Below, piece by piece: positions 34,658-43,614 of a stretch of 52,010 nt of DNA. The notes beneath the pieces are model-generated. The model saw only the letters and a list, made by a program, of their open reading frames with translations. It was not told the DNA's origin and did not search any database. The first letter of the stretch is position 1, and every line of letters starts with the position of its first letter. The stretch is taken from contig CAVJMJ010000017.1 in NCBI GenBank assembly GCA_963650915.1, positions 1 to 52,010 of the forward strand, written 5' to 3'. The stretch comes from UBA4636 sp963650915 (GTDB lineage Bacteria > Bacillota > Clostridia > Christensenellales > Borkfalkiaceae). Position numbers and translations under genes: made by a program.

Positions 34658-35347
34658 TCAGTCGATGGTTTTTATCGTTCTCGAGTATATCACGGTTAAA
34701 TTTATTTTAACGGGCGTATCGATATTTTTGTATTTTGCCGTAAGATTAACGCGTATTTCGACTTTCGAGCCTAAAACGTCGGTGATAAATTCCAAATTAA
34801 GGACGTCTTCGGTAACCTCAAACTGATTTTGTAAAGCCAAAACAGCGGTTTTTACGACGCCTTCGTAAATATAAGGGGTATAAGTTATCGTTCCGTCACC
34901 GTTATATTTAACGAAAAGTTCTTTAACCGTTTCGTCGCTTAGCAAAAACAGTTCGGAAGGGGATTTTAAGGCGACGTTTTTAAGGTTTCCGTCGAGTTTC
35001 CCCTTTGCTACTTCTTCGTTGTAATAATTTTCCGCACCCGACAGATAAAAATTTTCAAACTCAACGGTGTCGCCGTCGGTAACGCTCCCCGTGGCACCGC
35101 CGTCCGCATACGAAACTTTATATTTTAAAGTTTTTTCCACCCCGCCGGACAGGGTAAGGGTAAAATCGGTAGCAGTTCCGTCCTCCGCCTTTAACGACGC
35201 CATGTAATCGAAAAAGGATTGCTTGCTTTCGCCCGGGACAATTACCGCCCCGCTTTGAGATTTATTCCCGTCCGCCGACGCGTTGTCGTTACAAGCGCAC
35301 AAAGCGACGGAAAATATTATTAAAAAAATCAAAATTACTTTTTTCAA
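34658..35347 (-). CDS. Small lipoprotein (229 aa), TTG start
   Basis: Extracytoplasmic lipoprotein of unknown function. The lipobox is LCAC with the lipid residue at Cys19. The start codon is TTG at 35345-35347, with GGAGG at 35358-35362 as the deciding site. The mature part is Asp/Gly/Ser-rich, then mixed alpha/beta with GDTVEFENFYLSGAENYY. No known domain is recognised. It is the first gene of the lipoprotein / Lgt-like / propeller operon. Confidence 0.75.
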   Translation of the reverse strand: MKKVILIFLIIFSVALCACNDNASADGNKSQSGAVIVPGESKQSFFDYMASLKAEDGTATDFTLTLSGGVEKTLKYKVSYADGGATGSVTDGDTVEFENFYLSGAENYYNEEVAKGKLDGNLKNVALKSPSELFLLSDETVKELFVKYNGDGTITYTPYIYEGVVKTAVLALQNQFEVTEDVLNLEFITDVLGSKVEIRVNLTAKYKNIDTPVKINLTVIYSRTIKTID

Positions 35348-35396
35348 TTTGCTTTGACCTCCGCTGTTAAAAAACGGCTCGTTTTTTTACTACTAT

Positions 35397-35425
35397 ATTT
35401 TACTATAAAAACAGTCGCTTTTCAA
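35397..35425 (-). promoter_or_regulatory. Promoter of the lipoprotein operon
   Basis: Minus strand: TTGAAA (35425-35420), 17 bases, TAAAAT (35402-35397). It lies about 50 bases before the TTG start. It faces away from the XRE regulator gene. Confidence 0.55.
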
Positions 35426-35519
35426 GCGAATTTTCCGAAAAACGATTCTACTTTTAGTTGCATTTTGCTATTTTTGCTTATTTTTCGGTAAAAAAGTAGA
35501 GAAATTCATAAAAATATGG

Positions 35520-35525
35520 TACAAT
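35520..35525 (+). promoter_or_regulatory. -10 box placing the transcript start at the XRE start codon
   Basis: TACAAT at 35520-35525 is followed by ATG at 35532, only 6 bases later. There is no Shine-Dalgarno and no clear -35. If this is the promoter, the mRNA is leaderless. Confidence 0.4.
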
Positions 35526-35531
35526 GCATGT

Positions 35532-36383
35532 ATGAAACCCATAGGTGACAAACTTAAAACTTTAAGACAAAAAGCGGGGCTTACGCAAAAAGAGCTCGGC
35601 GATATTTTGCATGTAAGTCATCAGGCGGTTTCAAAATGGGAAAGAAATCAAGGATATCCCGATCCTTCGATGTTTTCGGACATCGCTAACGCTTTAAACA
35701 CCTCCGTAAGCGAACTTTTTTATGAAAACGTCGATGCGGAAGAGATTAAAAAGTCGGTCTATAAGCCCGTTAAACGCACTATTGCGATAATAGTTATATT
35801 GGGATTGGTGGTTTTATCCGTCGCACTTATTTTAGTTACCTATACCATAAAACAAAATGAATATAAAAACTCGGTGCAAAACGCCGTTTACGTTTACAAT
35901 AAGGAAAGTAACGTAAAAGTTTCCGCCGTATACGGTGAAAATAGTTATACTTACGTAAGAAAATACTTTTTCGACGGGCGAGTGATTTACTCTTTTTCTT
36001 CTGCCGATGCCGAAAAATGTTTTTACGAAGGTGTTTTATACGAAAAACCGCCCGACGGGACTGCTTCGTCGATTAAACGAGAAGCGACGGTCGACGATTT
36101 TTACGGCGACGTTTTGCCGATAGAAAAATTGAGCCTTTCGGTTAACGATATAAAGACGGTCGAAAAGAAGAACGGAAGTTACGAAATCAAACTGAAAAAC
36201 CTCGATAACCTGCCTATAGCGGGGTTTTTAGGGTTTTCAAACGACGCAACGATAACGTTGTCTATAAACGGCGGTAAAATTTCGTCGCTGAAAATTACGG
36301 AAAACGAAAAAACCTTTTCGTGCGATTATTCTTTCGGCTACGATTTCGTTTTTTCCCTTCCCGAATACGTAAAAGAGGATTAG
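35532..36383 (+). CDS. XRE-family regulator with a membrane segment (283 aa)
   Basis: DNA-binding regulator. Residues 1-62 form a helix-turn-helix of XRE type (LKTLRQKAGLTQKELGDILHVSHQAVSKWERNQGYPDP). A single hydrophobic segment at about 80-100 (RTIAIIVILGLVVLSVALILV) is followed by an extracytoplasmic domain of ~180 residues. The arrangement (HTH in the cytoplasm, sensor outside) suggests a one-component envelope sensor. The lipoprotein operon is divergently transcribed from the same gap, and the two-component genes follow 9 bases downstream, so it may control either. Confidence 0.85.
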   Translation: MKPIGDKLKTLRQKAGLTQKELGDILHVSHQAVSKWERNQGYPDPSMFSDIANALNTSVSELFYENVDAEEIKKSVYKPVKRTIAIIVILGLVVLSVALILVTYTIKQNEYKNSVQNAVYVYNKESNVKVSAVYGENSYTYVRKYFFDGRVIYSFSSADAEKCFYEGVLYEKPPDGTASSIKREATVDDFYGDVLPIEKLSLSVNDIKTVEKKNGSYEIKLKNLDNLPIAGFLGFSNDATITLSINGGKISSLKITENEKTFSCDYSFGYDFVFSLPEYVKED

Positions 36384-36392
36384 TAAATAGTT

Positions 36393-37070
36393 ATGTTCAG
36401 AATAATGGTCGTAGAAGACGACGCCGAATTAAGAAATCTTTTTAAAAAAGTTCTTGAAAAGAACGGTTACGAAGTAATAATCGCCGTCGACGGCAAAGAC
36501 GCGCTTGAAAAAAAGGACGAGGAATATACCGACCTTATCGTTACCGACGTAATGATGCCGAATATGAACGGTTTCGATTTCGTCAAAGGGCTACGCGAGT
36601 CCGGTTGCGAAGCCCCCGTTTTAATGATAACCGCAAAAGACACCTTCGACGATATGCGCAGGGGCTTTTTGGCGGGTGCCGACGATTATCTTAAAAAGCC
36701 GGTGGACGTGAACGAAATGCTTTTGCGAATTTCCGCCCTTTTACGCCGAGCAAAAATGATTAGCGAAAGAAAACAGACGATAGGAGGCTACGAACTTTTA
36801 TCGGAATCGTTTACCGTAAAAACCAAGGACGGAGAAATCGTGTTACCTCAAAAAGAATTTCAAATTTTATATAAACTCGCATCCTACCCCAACAAGATTT
36901 TTACGAAGCAACAAATCATGGACGAAATCTGGGGCTACGAATCGGACACCGATGCGCACTCGGTGGAAGTGCATATCGGTAGGCTCAGAGAACGTTTTAG
37001 AAACAATCCCGACTTCGACATCGTCACGGTAAGGGGCGTCGGTTATAAACTCGTCAAAAATTGCGACTGA
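36393..37070 (+). CDS. OmpR/PhoB-family response regulator (225 aa)
   Basis: Two-component DNA-binding regulator. Receiver domain (1-120): acidic pair Glu8-Asp9-Asp10, phosphorylation site Asp52 in VTDVMMPN, conserved Lys in DDYLKKPVD (about 103). C-terminal winged helix (about 130-225): FQILYKLASYPNKIFTKQQIMDEIWGYE, then VEVHIGRLRERF and VRGVGYKLV. Length is normal for the family. It lies 9 bases after the XRE gene and 10 bases before its kinase. The signal is unknown; the regulator is probably autoregulated. Confidence 0.95.
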   Translation: MFRIMVVEDDAELRNLFKKVLEKNGYEVIIAVDGKDALEKKDEEYTDLIVTDVMMPNMNGFDFVKGLRESGCEAPVLMITAKDTFDDMRRGFLAGADDYLKKPVDVNEMLLRISALLRRAKMISERKQTIGGYELLSESFTVKTKDGEIVLPQKEFQILYKLASYPNKIFTKQQIMDEIWGYESDTDAHSVEVHIGRLRERFRNNPDFDIVTVRGVGYKLVKNCD

Positions 37071-37080
37071 AGAGGCAGGT

Positions 37081-38166
37081 ATGAAAAGAAAAGAGGACGT
37101 TAAAAACAAATCGAATAGCGAAGTTAAAAACAAATCGGACAAAGAAACAAAAACGAAGAGGTTAAAGCTCAGACATTATATCCTTGCCATAATCGTTATT
37201 ATAATGATAGCCGCTATAATAGTTTCGGGCGGGTTAAACGCGATTTTTCTTTGGGCTTTAAACAACCCTATAAGATTTTTCGATTTTATTTGGGTAATAG
37301 TCGGTATTGCGGCGTCAAGCGCAATAACTTATTTCGTTATGAAAAGGTCTATCGTTTCGCCTTTATCTAAACTTGAAGACGCAATGACGAAAGTTTCCGC
37401 AGGCGATTTTTCAGTGCATATCGAAACGAACAGTCGCATCGAAGAGATAAAAAGGTTTTACGATAACTTTAACATAATGGTTAAAGAACTTCGCTCTACC
37501 GAACTTTTGCAGTCGGACTTCGTTGCAAACGTTTCGCACGAGTTTAAAACGCCGATAAACGCAATCGAGGGTTACGCCACGTTATTGCAAGGGGGTAACC
37601 TCGGGCAAGAAGAAGCAGATTACCTTTCTAAAATTTTATTCGGAACGAAAAAATTATCGGAACTTACCGAGGGCATATTGCTACTTTCCAAGATAGAAAA
37701 CCAGTCTATCGTCGTTAAAAACGAAAAAATACGTCTTGACGAACAAATACGCCAAGCGGTAGTCTTTCTTGAAAGCAAATGGGAACAAAAAAATCTCGAT
37801 TTCGACGCCAATCTCGACGAAATTTATTTTTACGGCAATGAAAATCTTTTATTCAGAGTTTGGGTAAATTTGATAGACAACGCCATAAAATTCAGCCCTG
37901 ATGGCGGAGTGGTTACCCTTGAATTAAAAAATGAAAACGGCTTTGCCGTTTTTTCGGTCGAGGACGAAGGCATCGGCATTACGGAAGAGGCTAAAAAGCA
38001 CGTTTTCGATAAATTTTATCAAGCCGACGATTCACATTTCAGTCAGGGTAACGGTTTGGGGCTAACCCTCGTTAAGAGAATACTTGCCACCCAAAACGGC
38101 ACGGCAGAAGTCGCCGACAGTAAAATAGGCGCAAAATTCGTCGTTAAACTTCCCTTATCCGACTAA
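37081..38166 (+). CDS. Sensor histidine kinase (361 aa)
   Basis: Membrane histidine kinase paired with the response regulator upstream. Lys/Glu-rich cytoplasmic start (1-25), two hydrophobic segments (about 28-58 and 67-85) with a very short outside loop, HAMP (about 86-140), dimerisation box VANVSHEFKTPINAIEGYA with His at about 153, then ATPase boxes: N box NLIDNAIKF, G1 EDEGIGI, F box FDKFYQAD, G2 GNGLGLTLVKRI. The almost absent sensor loop suggests it senses the membrane itself, like the BceS/VraS group. ABC exporter sensing can also look like this. GAGG lies just before ATG at 37081. Confidence 0.93.
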   Translation: MKRKEDVKNKSNSEVKNKSDKETKTKRLKLRHYILAIIVIIMIAAIIVSGGLNAIFLWALNNPIRFFDFIWVIVGIAASSAITYFVMKRSIVSPLSKLEDAMTKVSAGDFSVHIETNSRIEEIKRFYDNFNIMVKELRSTELLQSDFVANVSHEFKTPINAIEGYATLLQGGNLGQEEADYLSKILFGTKKLSELTEGILLLSKIENQSIVVKNEKIRLDEQIRQAVVFLESKWEQKNLDFDANLDEIYFYGNENLLFRVWVNLIDNAIKFSPDGGVVTLELKNENGFAVFSVEDEGIGITEEAKKHVFDKFYQADDSHFSQGNGLGLTLVKRILATQNGTAEVADSKIGAKFVVKLPLSD

Positions 38167-38225
38167 ATTGCGGTTTTTAAAGTCGAAAAGGGTTTCATAT
38201 TCCTTTAAAAAGTGGGTAAAAACAG

Positions 38226-38255
38226 TTTACTTAACCAAAATAAAAGGTATATAAT
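38226..38255 (+). promoter_or_regulatory. Likely promoter of gpmI
   Basis: TATAAT at 38250-38255 is preceded, at 18 bases, by a poor -35 (TTTACT, 38226-38231). It lies about 75 bases before the gpmI start. Confidence 0.45.
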
Positions 38256-38328
38256 ATAACCGAAAATAAAATTTAAGACATGTAGCGGGTGTTTTTATCC
38301 CCGCACGATGCAAAAAGAGGTGTTTAAA

Positions 38329-39870
38329 ATGAAACAAAGACCTGTTTGTTTAATCATTATGGACGGCTACGGAATAAGAGAAAGTAGCAACGGCAACGCA
38401 ATAAAAATTGCCAATAACGGTACTATAGACCGACTTTTTAATAAATATCCTTCCACTTTGCTCGGCGCAAGCGGATTGTCCGTAGGGCTTCCGGACGGGC
38501 AGATGGGCAACAGTGAAGTCGGGCATTTGAATATGGGTGCCGGAAGAATAGTTTATCAAGAACTTACGAGAATCACGAAGTCCATCGAAGACGGTGACTT
38601 TTTTACGAACGAGGAACTTTTAGGGGCGATAGACCATGCTAAGTCAAACGGCAAGGCTTTGCATTATTACGGGCTTTTATCCGACGGTGGCGTTCACAGT
38701 CACAATACCCATTTGTACGCTCTTATAAAACTTGCAAAAATGAAGGGCGTAAAAGAACTTTATATCCACTGCTTCCTTGACGGAAGGGACGTTTCTCCTA
38801 CCTCGGGTGCGGGCTTTATACAAAATCTTCAAAATGTTTTGGACGAAGAAGGTATAGGCGAAATTTCTTCCGTTTCCGGAAGATATTACGCAATGGACAG
38901 AGACAATCGTTGGGACAGGGTTGAAAAGGCTTACGACAGTTTAACCGTCGGTAGCGGAGTAAAAACCGAAAACGCTTACGAAGCGGTGGAACAAAGTTAC
39001 CGTGACGGCGTTACCGACGAATTCGTTTTGCCTACCAACGTTTATAAAAACGGCGAACCGGTAGGACTTATAAAGGAAGGAGATTCCATAGTTTTCTTTA
39101 ACTTCCGCCCAGACCGCGCAAGAGAACTCACTCGTGCTTTCAGCGAAAAAGATTTTAATTCCTTTGAAAGAAAAACGGGCTTTTTGAATCCTTATTACGT
39201 ATGCTTTACCCGTTACGACGCAACCTTTACAAACGTTCATATAGCCTTTAAGCCGGTTGCGCTCACAAATACCCTCGGCGAATATCTTTCCAAGAAGGGC
39301 TATACCCAATTAAGGATAGCCGAAACAGAAAAGTACGCACACGTAACGTTCTTCTTTAACGGCGGTGTGGAAGCCCCGAATAAGAACGAGTATAGAGATC
39401 TTATTCCTTCCCCCAAGGTTGCGACTTACGACTTAAAGCCCGACATGAGCGCGAACGAAGTTACCGCAAAGGTTTTGGAAGAAATATCTTCCGACAAGTT
39501 CGACGTAATCATTCTTAACTTTGCCAACTGCGACATGGTTGGACATACCGGCGTTTTGCAGGCGGCGGTCGATGCGGTCAACACCGTTGAAAACTGCGTT
39601 CAAAAAGTTATCGACGCGGTAAAAGCAAAGGGCGGTGCTACCCTCGTTACGGCAGACCACGGCAATGCGGACATGATGATAGCCGACGACGGCGAACCCT
39701 TTACCGCACACACCACCAACCCCGTACCCTTTATCTTGGTTTCGGACGATTATCTCGGCAAAACTTTACGCTCCGGCGGTGTTTTGGCGGATATCGCACC
39801 CACTCTTTTAGAGGTAATGGGCGAAACCGTTCCCGAAGAAATGACGGGTAAATCGCTTATAAACGAATAA
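38329..39870 (+). CDS. gpmI: 2,3-bisphosphoglycerate-independent phosphoglycerate mutase
   Basis: Glycolytic enzyme that interconverts 3- and 2-phosphoglycerate with two Mn ions. I start it at 38329 (MKQRPVCLIIMDGYG) rather than 38308, because AGAGGTG sits 8 bases before 38329 and would otherwise be coding. Length 513 residues, normal for the family. Metal and phosphoserine marks: MDGYGIRES near the start, GNSEVGHLNMGAGR with the active-site Ser (about 62), YYAMDRDNRWDRV (about 184-196), NFRPDRAR (about 255), NFANCDMVGHTG (about 395-406) and LVTADHGNAD (about 440). It is single-gene, with secG following after its own promoter. Confidence 0.97.
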   Translation: MKQRPVCLIIMDGYGIRESSNGNAIKIANNGTIDRLFNKYPSTLLGASGLSVGLPDGQMGNSEVGHLNMGAGRIVYQELTRITKSIEDGDFFTNEELLGAIDHAKSNGKALHYYGLLSDGGVHSHNTHLYALIKLAKMKGVKELYIHCFLDGRDVSPTSGAGFIQNLQNVLDEEGIGEISSVSGRYYAMDRDNRWDRVEKAYDSLTVGSGVKTENAYEAVEQSYRDGVTDEFVLPTNVYKNGEPVGLIKEGDSIVFFNFRPDRARELTRAFSEKDFNSFERKTGFLNPYYVCFTRYDATFTNVHIAFKPVALTNTLGEYLSKKGYTQLRIAETEKYAHVTFFFNGGVEAPNKNEYRDLIPSPKVATYDLKPDMSANEVTAKVLEEISSDKFDVIILNFANCDMVGHTGVLQAAVDAVNTVENCVQKVIDAVKAKGGATLVTADHGNADMMIADDGEPFTAHTTNPVPFILVSDDYLGKTLRSGGVLADIAPTLLEVMGETVPEEMTGKSLINE

Positions 39871-39917
39871 AATTGGTTTCTTAACCGTAAATTATAGGTT
39901 TTTCTTGCTCAAAACGC

Positions 39918-39946
39918 TTGTAAAAACTTGTAGAGTGTGCTATAAT
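39918..39946 (+). promoter_or_regulatory. Promoter of secG
   Basis: TTGTAA (39918-39923), 17 bases, TATAAT (39941-39946). It lies about 54 bases before the secG start. Confidence 0.65.
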
Positions 39947-39999
39947 CTTATAGCATTTTGAAATTAGCATTTTGAAAAATACTTACGGAGACGTGTTTT

Positions 40000-40293
40000 A
40001 TGACGGCAAATTTATTGGCAGTTGATTTATATGCTTTATATAAAGGTCTTTCCATCGGCTTTATAGTCGGCGCGCTTATTTGCGCAATTTTCGTGATAAT
40101 CGTCGTGCTTATTCAACCCGGTAACTCAAACGGTATCAGCGCGCTCGGTTCAAACGCCGAAACGTTTTACAACAAAGACAAGGGCAAAACCCTTGAAAGC
40201 AAACTCAAAAAGCTTACCTACATAAGCATTGCCGTTATGGCAGCGTTTATGATCGGTTTCTTTGTAATTCAACTCGACGGTGTTATTTTATAA
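40000..40293 (+). CDS. secG: Protein translocase subunit SecG
   Basis: Small membrane component of the SecYEG channel. Residues about 16-40 form the first transmembrane helix, followed by IQPGNSNGISALGSNAETFYNKDKGKTLE, a typical SecG loop (QxG...G....F.....G.....LT). The second helix is at about 72-92. Length 97 is slightly above the usual 75-80, because of the N-terminal extension. CGGAG lies upstream of the ATG. secG followed by rnr, smpB and ssrA is a common Firmicutes order, which supports all four calls. Confidence 0.92.
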   Translation: MTANLLAVDLYALYKGLSIGFIVGALICAIFVIIVVLIQPGNSNGISALGSNAETFYNKDKGKTLESKLKKLTYISIAVMAAFMIGFFVIQLDGVIL

Positions 40294-40310
40294 TAGACAC
40301 GAAGGTTTAT

Positions 40311-40340
40311 AACGGCTACTTTTACGGTGGCCGTTTTTAT
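40311..40340 (+). terminator. Terminator after secG
   Basis: AACGGC (40311-40316) pairs with GCCGTT (40330-40335), followed by TTTTATTTTT. After it, at 40405-40490, CCCGTTAT occurs three times, twice before A/C-GGGC, as small GCCC/GGGC hairpins; these lie in the rnr leader. Confidence 0.7.
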
Positions 40341-40510
40341 TTTTCCGAAATCGTAAAATTTTATTTTCGGATACGCCTTGTCGGATAAGAAATATATAAA
40401 CGGAAAACAAAAAGCCCGTTATAACGCAACATATAAAATAGAAAAACATAAAACCCGTTATCAGGGCAAGAAAGTTGGAAGCCCCGTTATTAGGGCAAAA
40501 AGGATAATTT

Positions 40511-42667
40511 ATGTCACTTGAAGGGCGCATAGCAAAAAAATTCAGATCGGGAGAGTTTAAAGAGATAAGTTTTTTTGAACTCAGTAAGTCCGTGGGGGCG
40601 GTTACGGAAAGCGACCGCCGTCTTTTGCGTAGCGTTTTAAATAATTTAAAAAAGGCAAACGTCGTTTATTACGACCGTGGCGTATATAAACTTTCAAAGG
40701 CGGAAAAACTCAAAAACCCGAGCGAAAGAGAAAAGGCGGAAACAATCGAGGGCGTTATTCGCGCCAACGAAAAGGGTTTCGGCTTTTTATGCACCGATAA
40801 CGGCGATTACTATATTTCAAGGGAAAACATGGGCTACGCTTTGCACGGCGACAGAGCCGAATGTGCGGTTATTGACGGCAAAACGGGCAAAAAAGATGCT
40901 TGCATAGTCCTTAAAATTTTGGAACACACCGTAACGAGGCTTGCGGGAACTTATTTTACGGAAGGTGCGTTTTCATATTTGCGTCCCGACGACGAAAGAT
41001 ATCTTTCGGATATTTTATTAACCGACTTAAACGGGTATTCTCCGAAAACGGGAGATAAAATATTCGTCGAAATAACAGACTTTCCTAAAAAAGCCTGCCC
41101 GCAAGGCAAAATAGAAGCCGTTTTAGGCAGACAGTTCGAACTTTCCGCCGAAGAAAACGCCATTTTGTTAAACGGCGGTTTTTATGACGATTTTAATGCG
41201 TCGGTTAAAAACGAGGCAATGTCTTTTGAACAAAAAGTTGCCGATAACAGGCTTATAGGCAGACTTAACCTTACGGATAGGCTCATATTCACAATAGACG
41301 GCGACACCGCAAAAGACTTTGACGACGCCGTATCGTTAGAGATAACTTCCGACGGAAACTACTATTTGGGCGTTCATATCGCAGACGTTTCGGAGTACGT
41401 CACGATAGGTTCTGCAATAGATATAGAGGCGTACAAAAGGGGAACGAGTGCATATTTCCCGGATAGAGTCGTGCCGATGCTACCGTTTGAACTATCTAAC
41501 GGTCTTTGTTCGCTTTCCGAAAACAACGTGCGACTAACACTTTCCGTGTTTGCAAAAATCGACCGTGACGGCAATATTTTGGAAAGAGAATTTTACGAAA
41601 GTTATATAAAATCGACATATAGGCTTACTTATGACAAAGTTCAACGTATTTTGGACGGGGATGAGGTTTTAAGTAAAACTTACGAAAAAGTAGTTCCGAC
41701 GCTAAAAAACATGCTTGAATTAAAGAATGTTTTGGAGGAAAAACGAAGCAAGGAAGGGTATATCGATCTTGCTGTTAAAGAAGGAGACGTATGCTTTGAC
41801 GGAGAAAAAATAACGGTCGGGCTTCATAAAGCGACCGACGCAACGAAAATTATCGAGCAGTTTATGATTACCGCCAACGAACTCGTTGCCGAATATTTGT
41901 ATTATTTGTCGCTTCCGTGCGTTTACCGCGTACACGCCCGCCCCGAAAAGGAAAAAACTCTTGCCTTTAAGCAGTTTTTGAAGGCACTCGGCGTAAACGT
42001 TTGTTGGCGGAGGGACGAATTGTATCCGTCCGATTACCAAAGGGTTTTAAAGCAAGTCGAAGGTACGGATAAGTTTGCCGTTATAAACAGGGCGATGCTT
42101 CGTTCTATGAAAAAAGCAGTTTATTCCACCGAAAACGTAGGACATTTCGGGCTTGCGTCAAAGTGCTATTGTCACTTTACGTCGCCCATAAGAAGGTACC
42201 CGGATTTACTCGTTCACCGCGTTTTAAAGGCGACCTTAAACGGAGAAATAGGCTCGATAATCGACCTATATCGCGATTTTTTGTTTGAAGCGGCGGGCAA
42301 ATGCACTGAAAGAGAACGCATTGCGGACGAGGCGGAACGCGCCGTTGACGACCTTTATAAAGTAAAATATCTCGAAAACTTTATCGATTGTCAATTTAGC
42401 GGAGTCATTAGCGGAGTAAGTCCGAGGGGGTTATACGTGGAACTCGATAACACTTGCGAAGGCTTGGTGCCGATAGAACTTTTACCCGGCTTTTACGAAT
42501 ACGACGGGGAGTCTTTAAGCCTTATCGGAAAGAAAAACCGTTATAAGCTTGGCGATAAAATGGATATAATAGTAGTAGGTGCGGATATTTCGGAAAGAAA
42601 AGCGCAATTCATGCCCGCATTTTTGCTTACGGGCTTGCAAAACAAAAAAAAGTATGGTAAAATTTAA
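40511..42667 (+). CDS. rnr: Ribonuclease R
   Basis: 3'-to-5' exoribonuclease of the RNase II/R family that works with SmpB-tmRNA on structured and stalled mRNA. An N-terminal winged-helix-like region (about 1-60) is followed by cold-shock domains (about 75-215) and the catalytic RNB domain. The catalytic block is DGDTAKDFDDAVSLE (about 264-278), followed by GVHIADVSEYV and AYFPDRVVPMLP. Later come VYRVHARPEKEK, then HFTSPIRRYPDLLVHR (about 555-570). A C-terminal S1 domain (about 625-705, including SGVSPRGLYVELDNTCEGLVP) ends the protein. AAAGGAT precedes ATG at 40511. smpB follows after 2 bases. Confidence 0.96.
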   Translation: MSLEGRIAKKFRSGEFKEISFFELSKSVGAVTESDRRLLRSVLNNLKKANVVYYDRGVYKLSKAEKLKNPSEREKAETIEGVIRANEKGFGFLCTDNGDYYISRENMGYALHGDRAECAVIDGKTGKKDACIVLKILEHTVTRLAGTYFTEGAFSYLRPDDERYLSDILLTDLNGYSPKTGDKIFVEITDFPKKACPQGKIEAVLGRQFELSAEENAILLNGGFYDDFNASVKNEAMSFEQKVADNRLIGRLNLTDRLIFTIDGDTAKDFDDAVSLEITSDGNYYLGVHIADVSEYVTIGSAIDIEAYKRGTSAYFPDRVVPMLPFELSNGLCSLSENNVRLTLSVFAKIDRDGNILEREFYESYIKSTYRLTYDKVQRILDGDEVLSKTYEKVVPTLKNMLELKNVLEEKRSKEGYIDLAVKEGDVCFDGEKITVGLHKATDATKIIEQFMITANELVAEYLYYLSLPCVYRVHARPEKEKTLAFKQFLKALGVNVCWRRDELYPSDYQRVLKQVEGTDKFAVINRAMLRSMKKAVYSTENVGHFGLASKCYCHFTSPIRRYPDLLVHRVLKATLNGEIGSIIDLYRDFLFEAAGKCTERERIADEAERAVDDLYKVKYLENFIDCQFSGVISGVSPRGLYVELDNTCEGLVPIELLPGFYEYDGESLSLIGKKNRYKLGDKMDIIVVGADISERKAQFMPAFLLTGLQNKKKYGKI

Positions 42668-42669
42668 AT

Positions 42670-43119
42670 ATGAAAGTCATTACCGAAAATAAAAGCGCGA
42701 GATTCGAGTATTTTATCGAGGACGTTTTCGAAGCGGGAATTTCTTTGGACGGCGGTGAAGTCAAGTCGGTAAGACAGGGAAACGTTTCGTTAAAGGACAG
42801 TTATTGCTCGTTTTATAAAGGTAGCGTGTTTATAAAAAATATGCATATTACCGTTTACAAAATGGCAAGCGCGTACAATGTAAAAGAGGCTAAACGTGAC
42901 AGGAGACTTCTTTTGCATAAACGAGAAATTTCCAAACTTTGTCAAAAAGTTCAGGAAAAGGGATATACCGTCGTTCCTCTTAAAGTTTATCTTTCCGGTT
43001 CGCTTATCAAAGTCGAAATAGGGCTTTGCAAAGGTAAACATACTTACGATAAAAAAGAGGCGGTCAAAAACCGCGATATCGAACGCGCCACCGCTCGCGA
43101 AATGAAAAATTACGGATAA
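42670..43119 (+). CDS. smpB: SsrA-binding protein SmpB
   Basis: tmRNA-binding protein for trans-translation. 149 residues, family-typical. Marks: the start KVITENKSARFEYFIEDVFEAGISLDGGEVKSVRQGNVSLKDSY, the H(L/K)REI-type LLLHKREI, VVPLKVYL, KVEIGLCKGKHTYDKKEAVKNRD, ending R...R.MKNYG. The conserved His in HTYDKK is present. It lies 2 bases after rnr and about 500 bases before ssrA itself, the expected functional grouping. Confidence 0.97.
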   Translation: MKVITENKSARFEYFIEDVFEAGISLDGGEVKSVRQGNVSLKDSYCSFYKGSVFIKNMHITVYKMASAYNVKEAKRDRRLLLHKREISKLCQKVQEKGYTVVPLKVYLSGSLIKVEIGLCKGKHTYDKKEAVKNRDIERATAREMKNYG

Positions 43120-43220
43120 CCGCTCAATTTTTACACAAAGGTTATTTGGCATACGATTACCCTTTCGCATGCAATTAATAAATTACAATAAATTATAAAA
43201 AACGTAAGGAGATCTTTATC

Positions 43221-43589
43221 ATGGCAACGAAAAAAACAGACGAAAAAACCTCTTTAAAAACCGAAAAAGGCACAACGCCCGTTAAAAAAAGTACTACGGT
43301 AAAACAAAAAACGGACGATAAACCCGCTAAAACGGAAACTGCAAAAGCGACTTCTACGGCGCAAAAAACCACGCAAGACGCTAAAAAAACTTCGACCAAA
43401 AAATATCATATCGCCCAAAGAAACGAAGATAGTTTGTGGCAGGTAAAAGCCGAAGGAGCAGAAAAAGCACTTAAACTTTTTAAAACTCAGCAAGAAGCCA
43501 TCGATTACGCCAAAAAAGTCGCAGGTAATCAAGAGGGCAGTATCATGATACATAAAAAGGACGGAAGTTTCAGAAAACTTACCTATTAA
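43221..43589 (+). CDS. DUF2188-family small basic protein (122 aa)
   Basis: Function unknown. Residues 1-63 are a low-complexity Lys/Thr/Ala tail, probably disordered. Residues about 64-122 (KKYHIAQRNEDSLWQVKAEGAEKALKLFKTQQEAIDYAKKVAG, then GSIMIHKKDGSFRKLTY) are a clear DUF2188 domain. GTAAGGAG precedes the ATG at 43221. It sits between smpB and ssrA, 101 bases from the first and 25 from the second. A small terminator follows. Confidence 0.85.
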   Translation: MATKKTDEKTSLKTEKGTTPVKKSTTVKQKTDDKPAKTETAKATSTAQKTTQDAKKTSTKKYHIAQRNEDSLWQVKAEGAEKALKLFKTQQEAIDYAKKVAGNQEGSIMIHKKDGSFRKLTY

Positions 43590-43592
43590 TAT

Positions 43593-43612
43593 AAAAGGCT
43601 TTTTGCCTTTTT
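43593..43612 (+). terminator. Terminator before ssrA
   Basis: AAAAGGC (43593-43599), loop TTTTT, GCCTTTTT (43605-43612). It ends the DUF2188 gene just 3 bases before the tmRNA. A tmRNA promoter is therefore not obvious; processing from a longer transcript remains possible. Confidence 0.6.
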
Positions 43613-43614
43613 AA

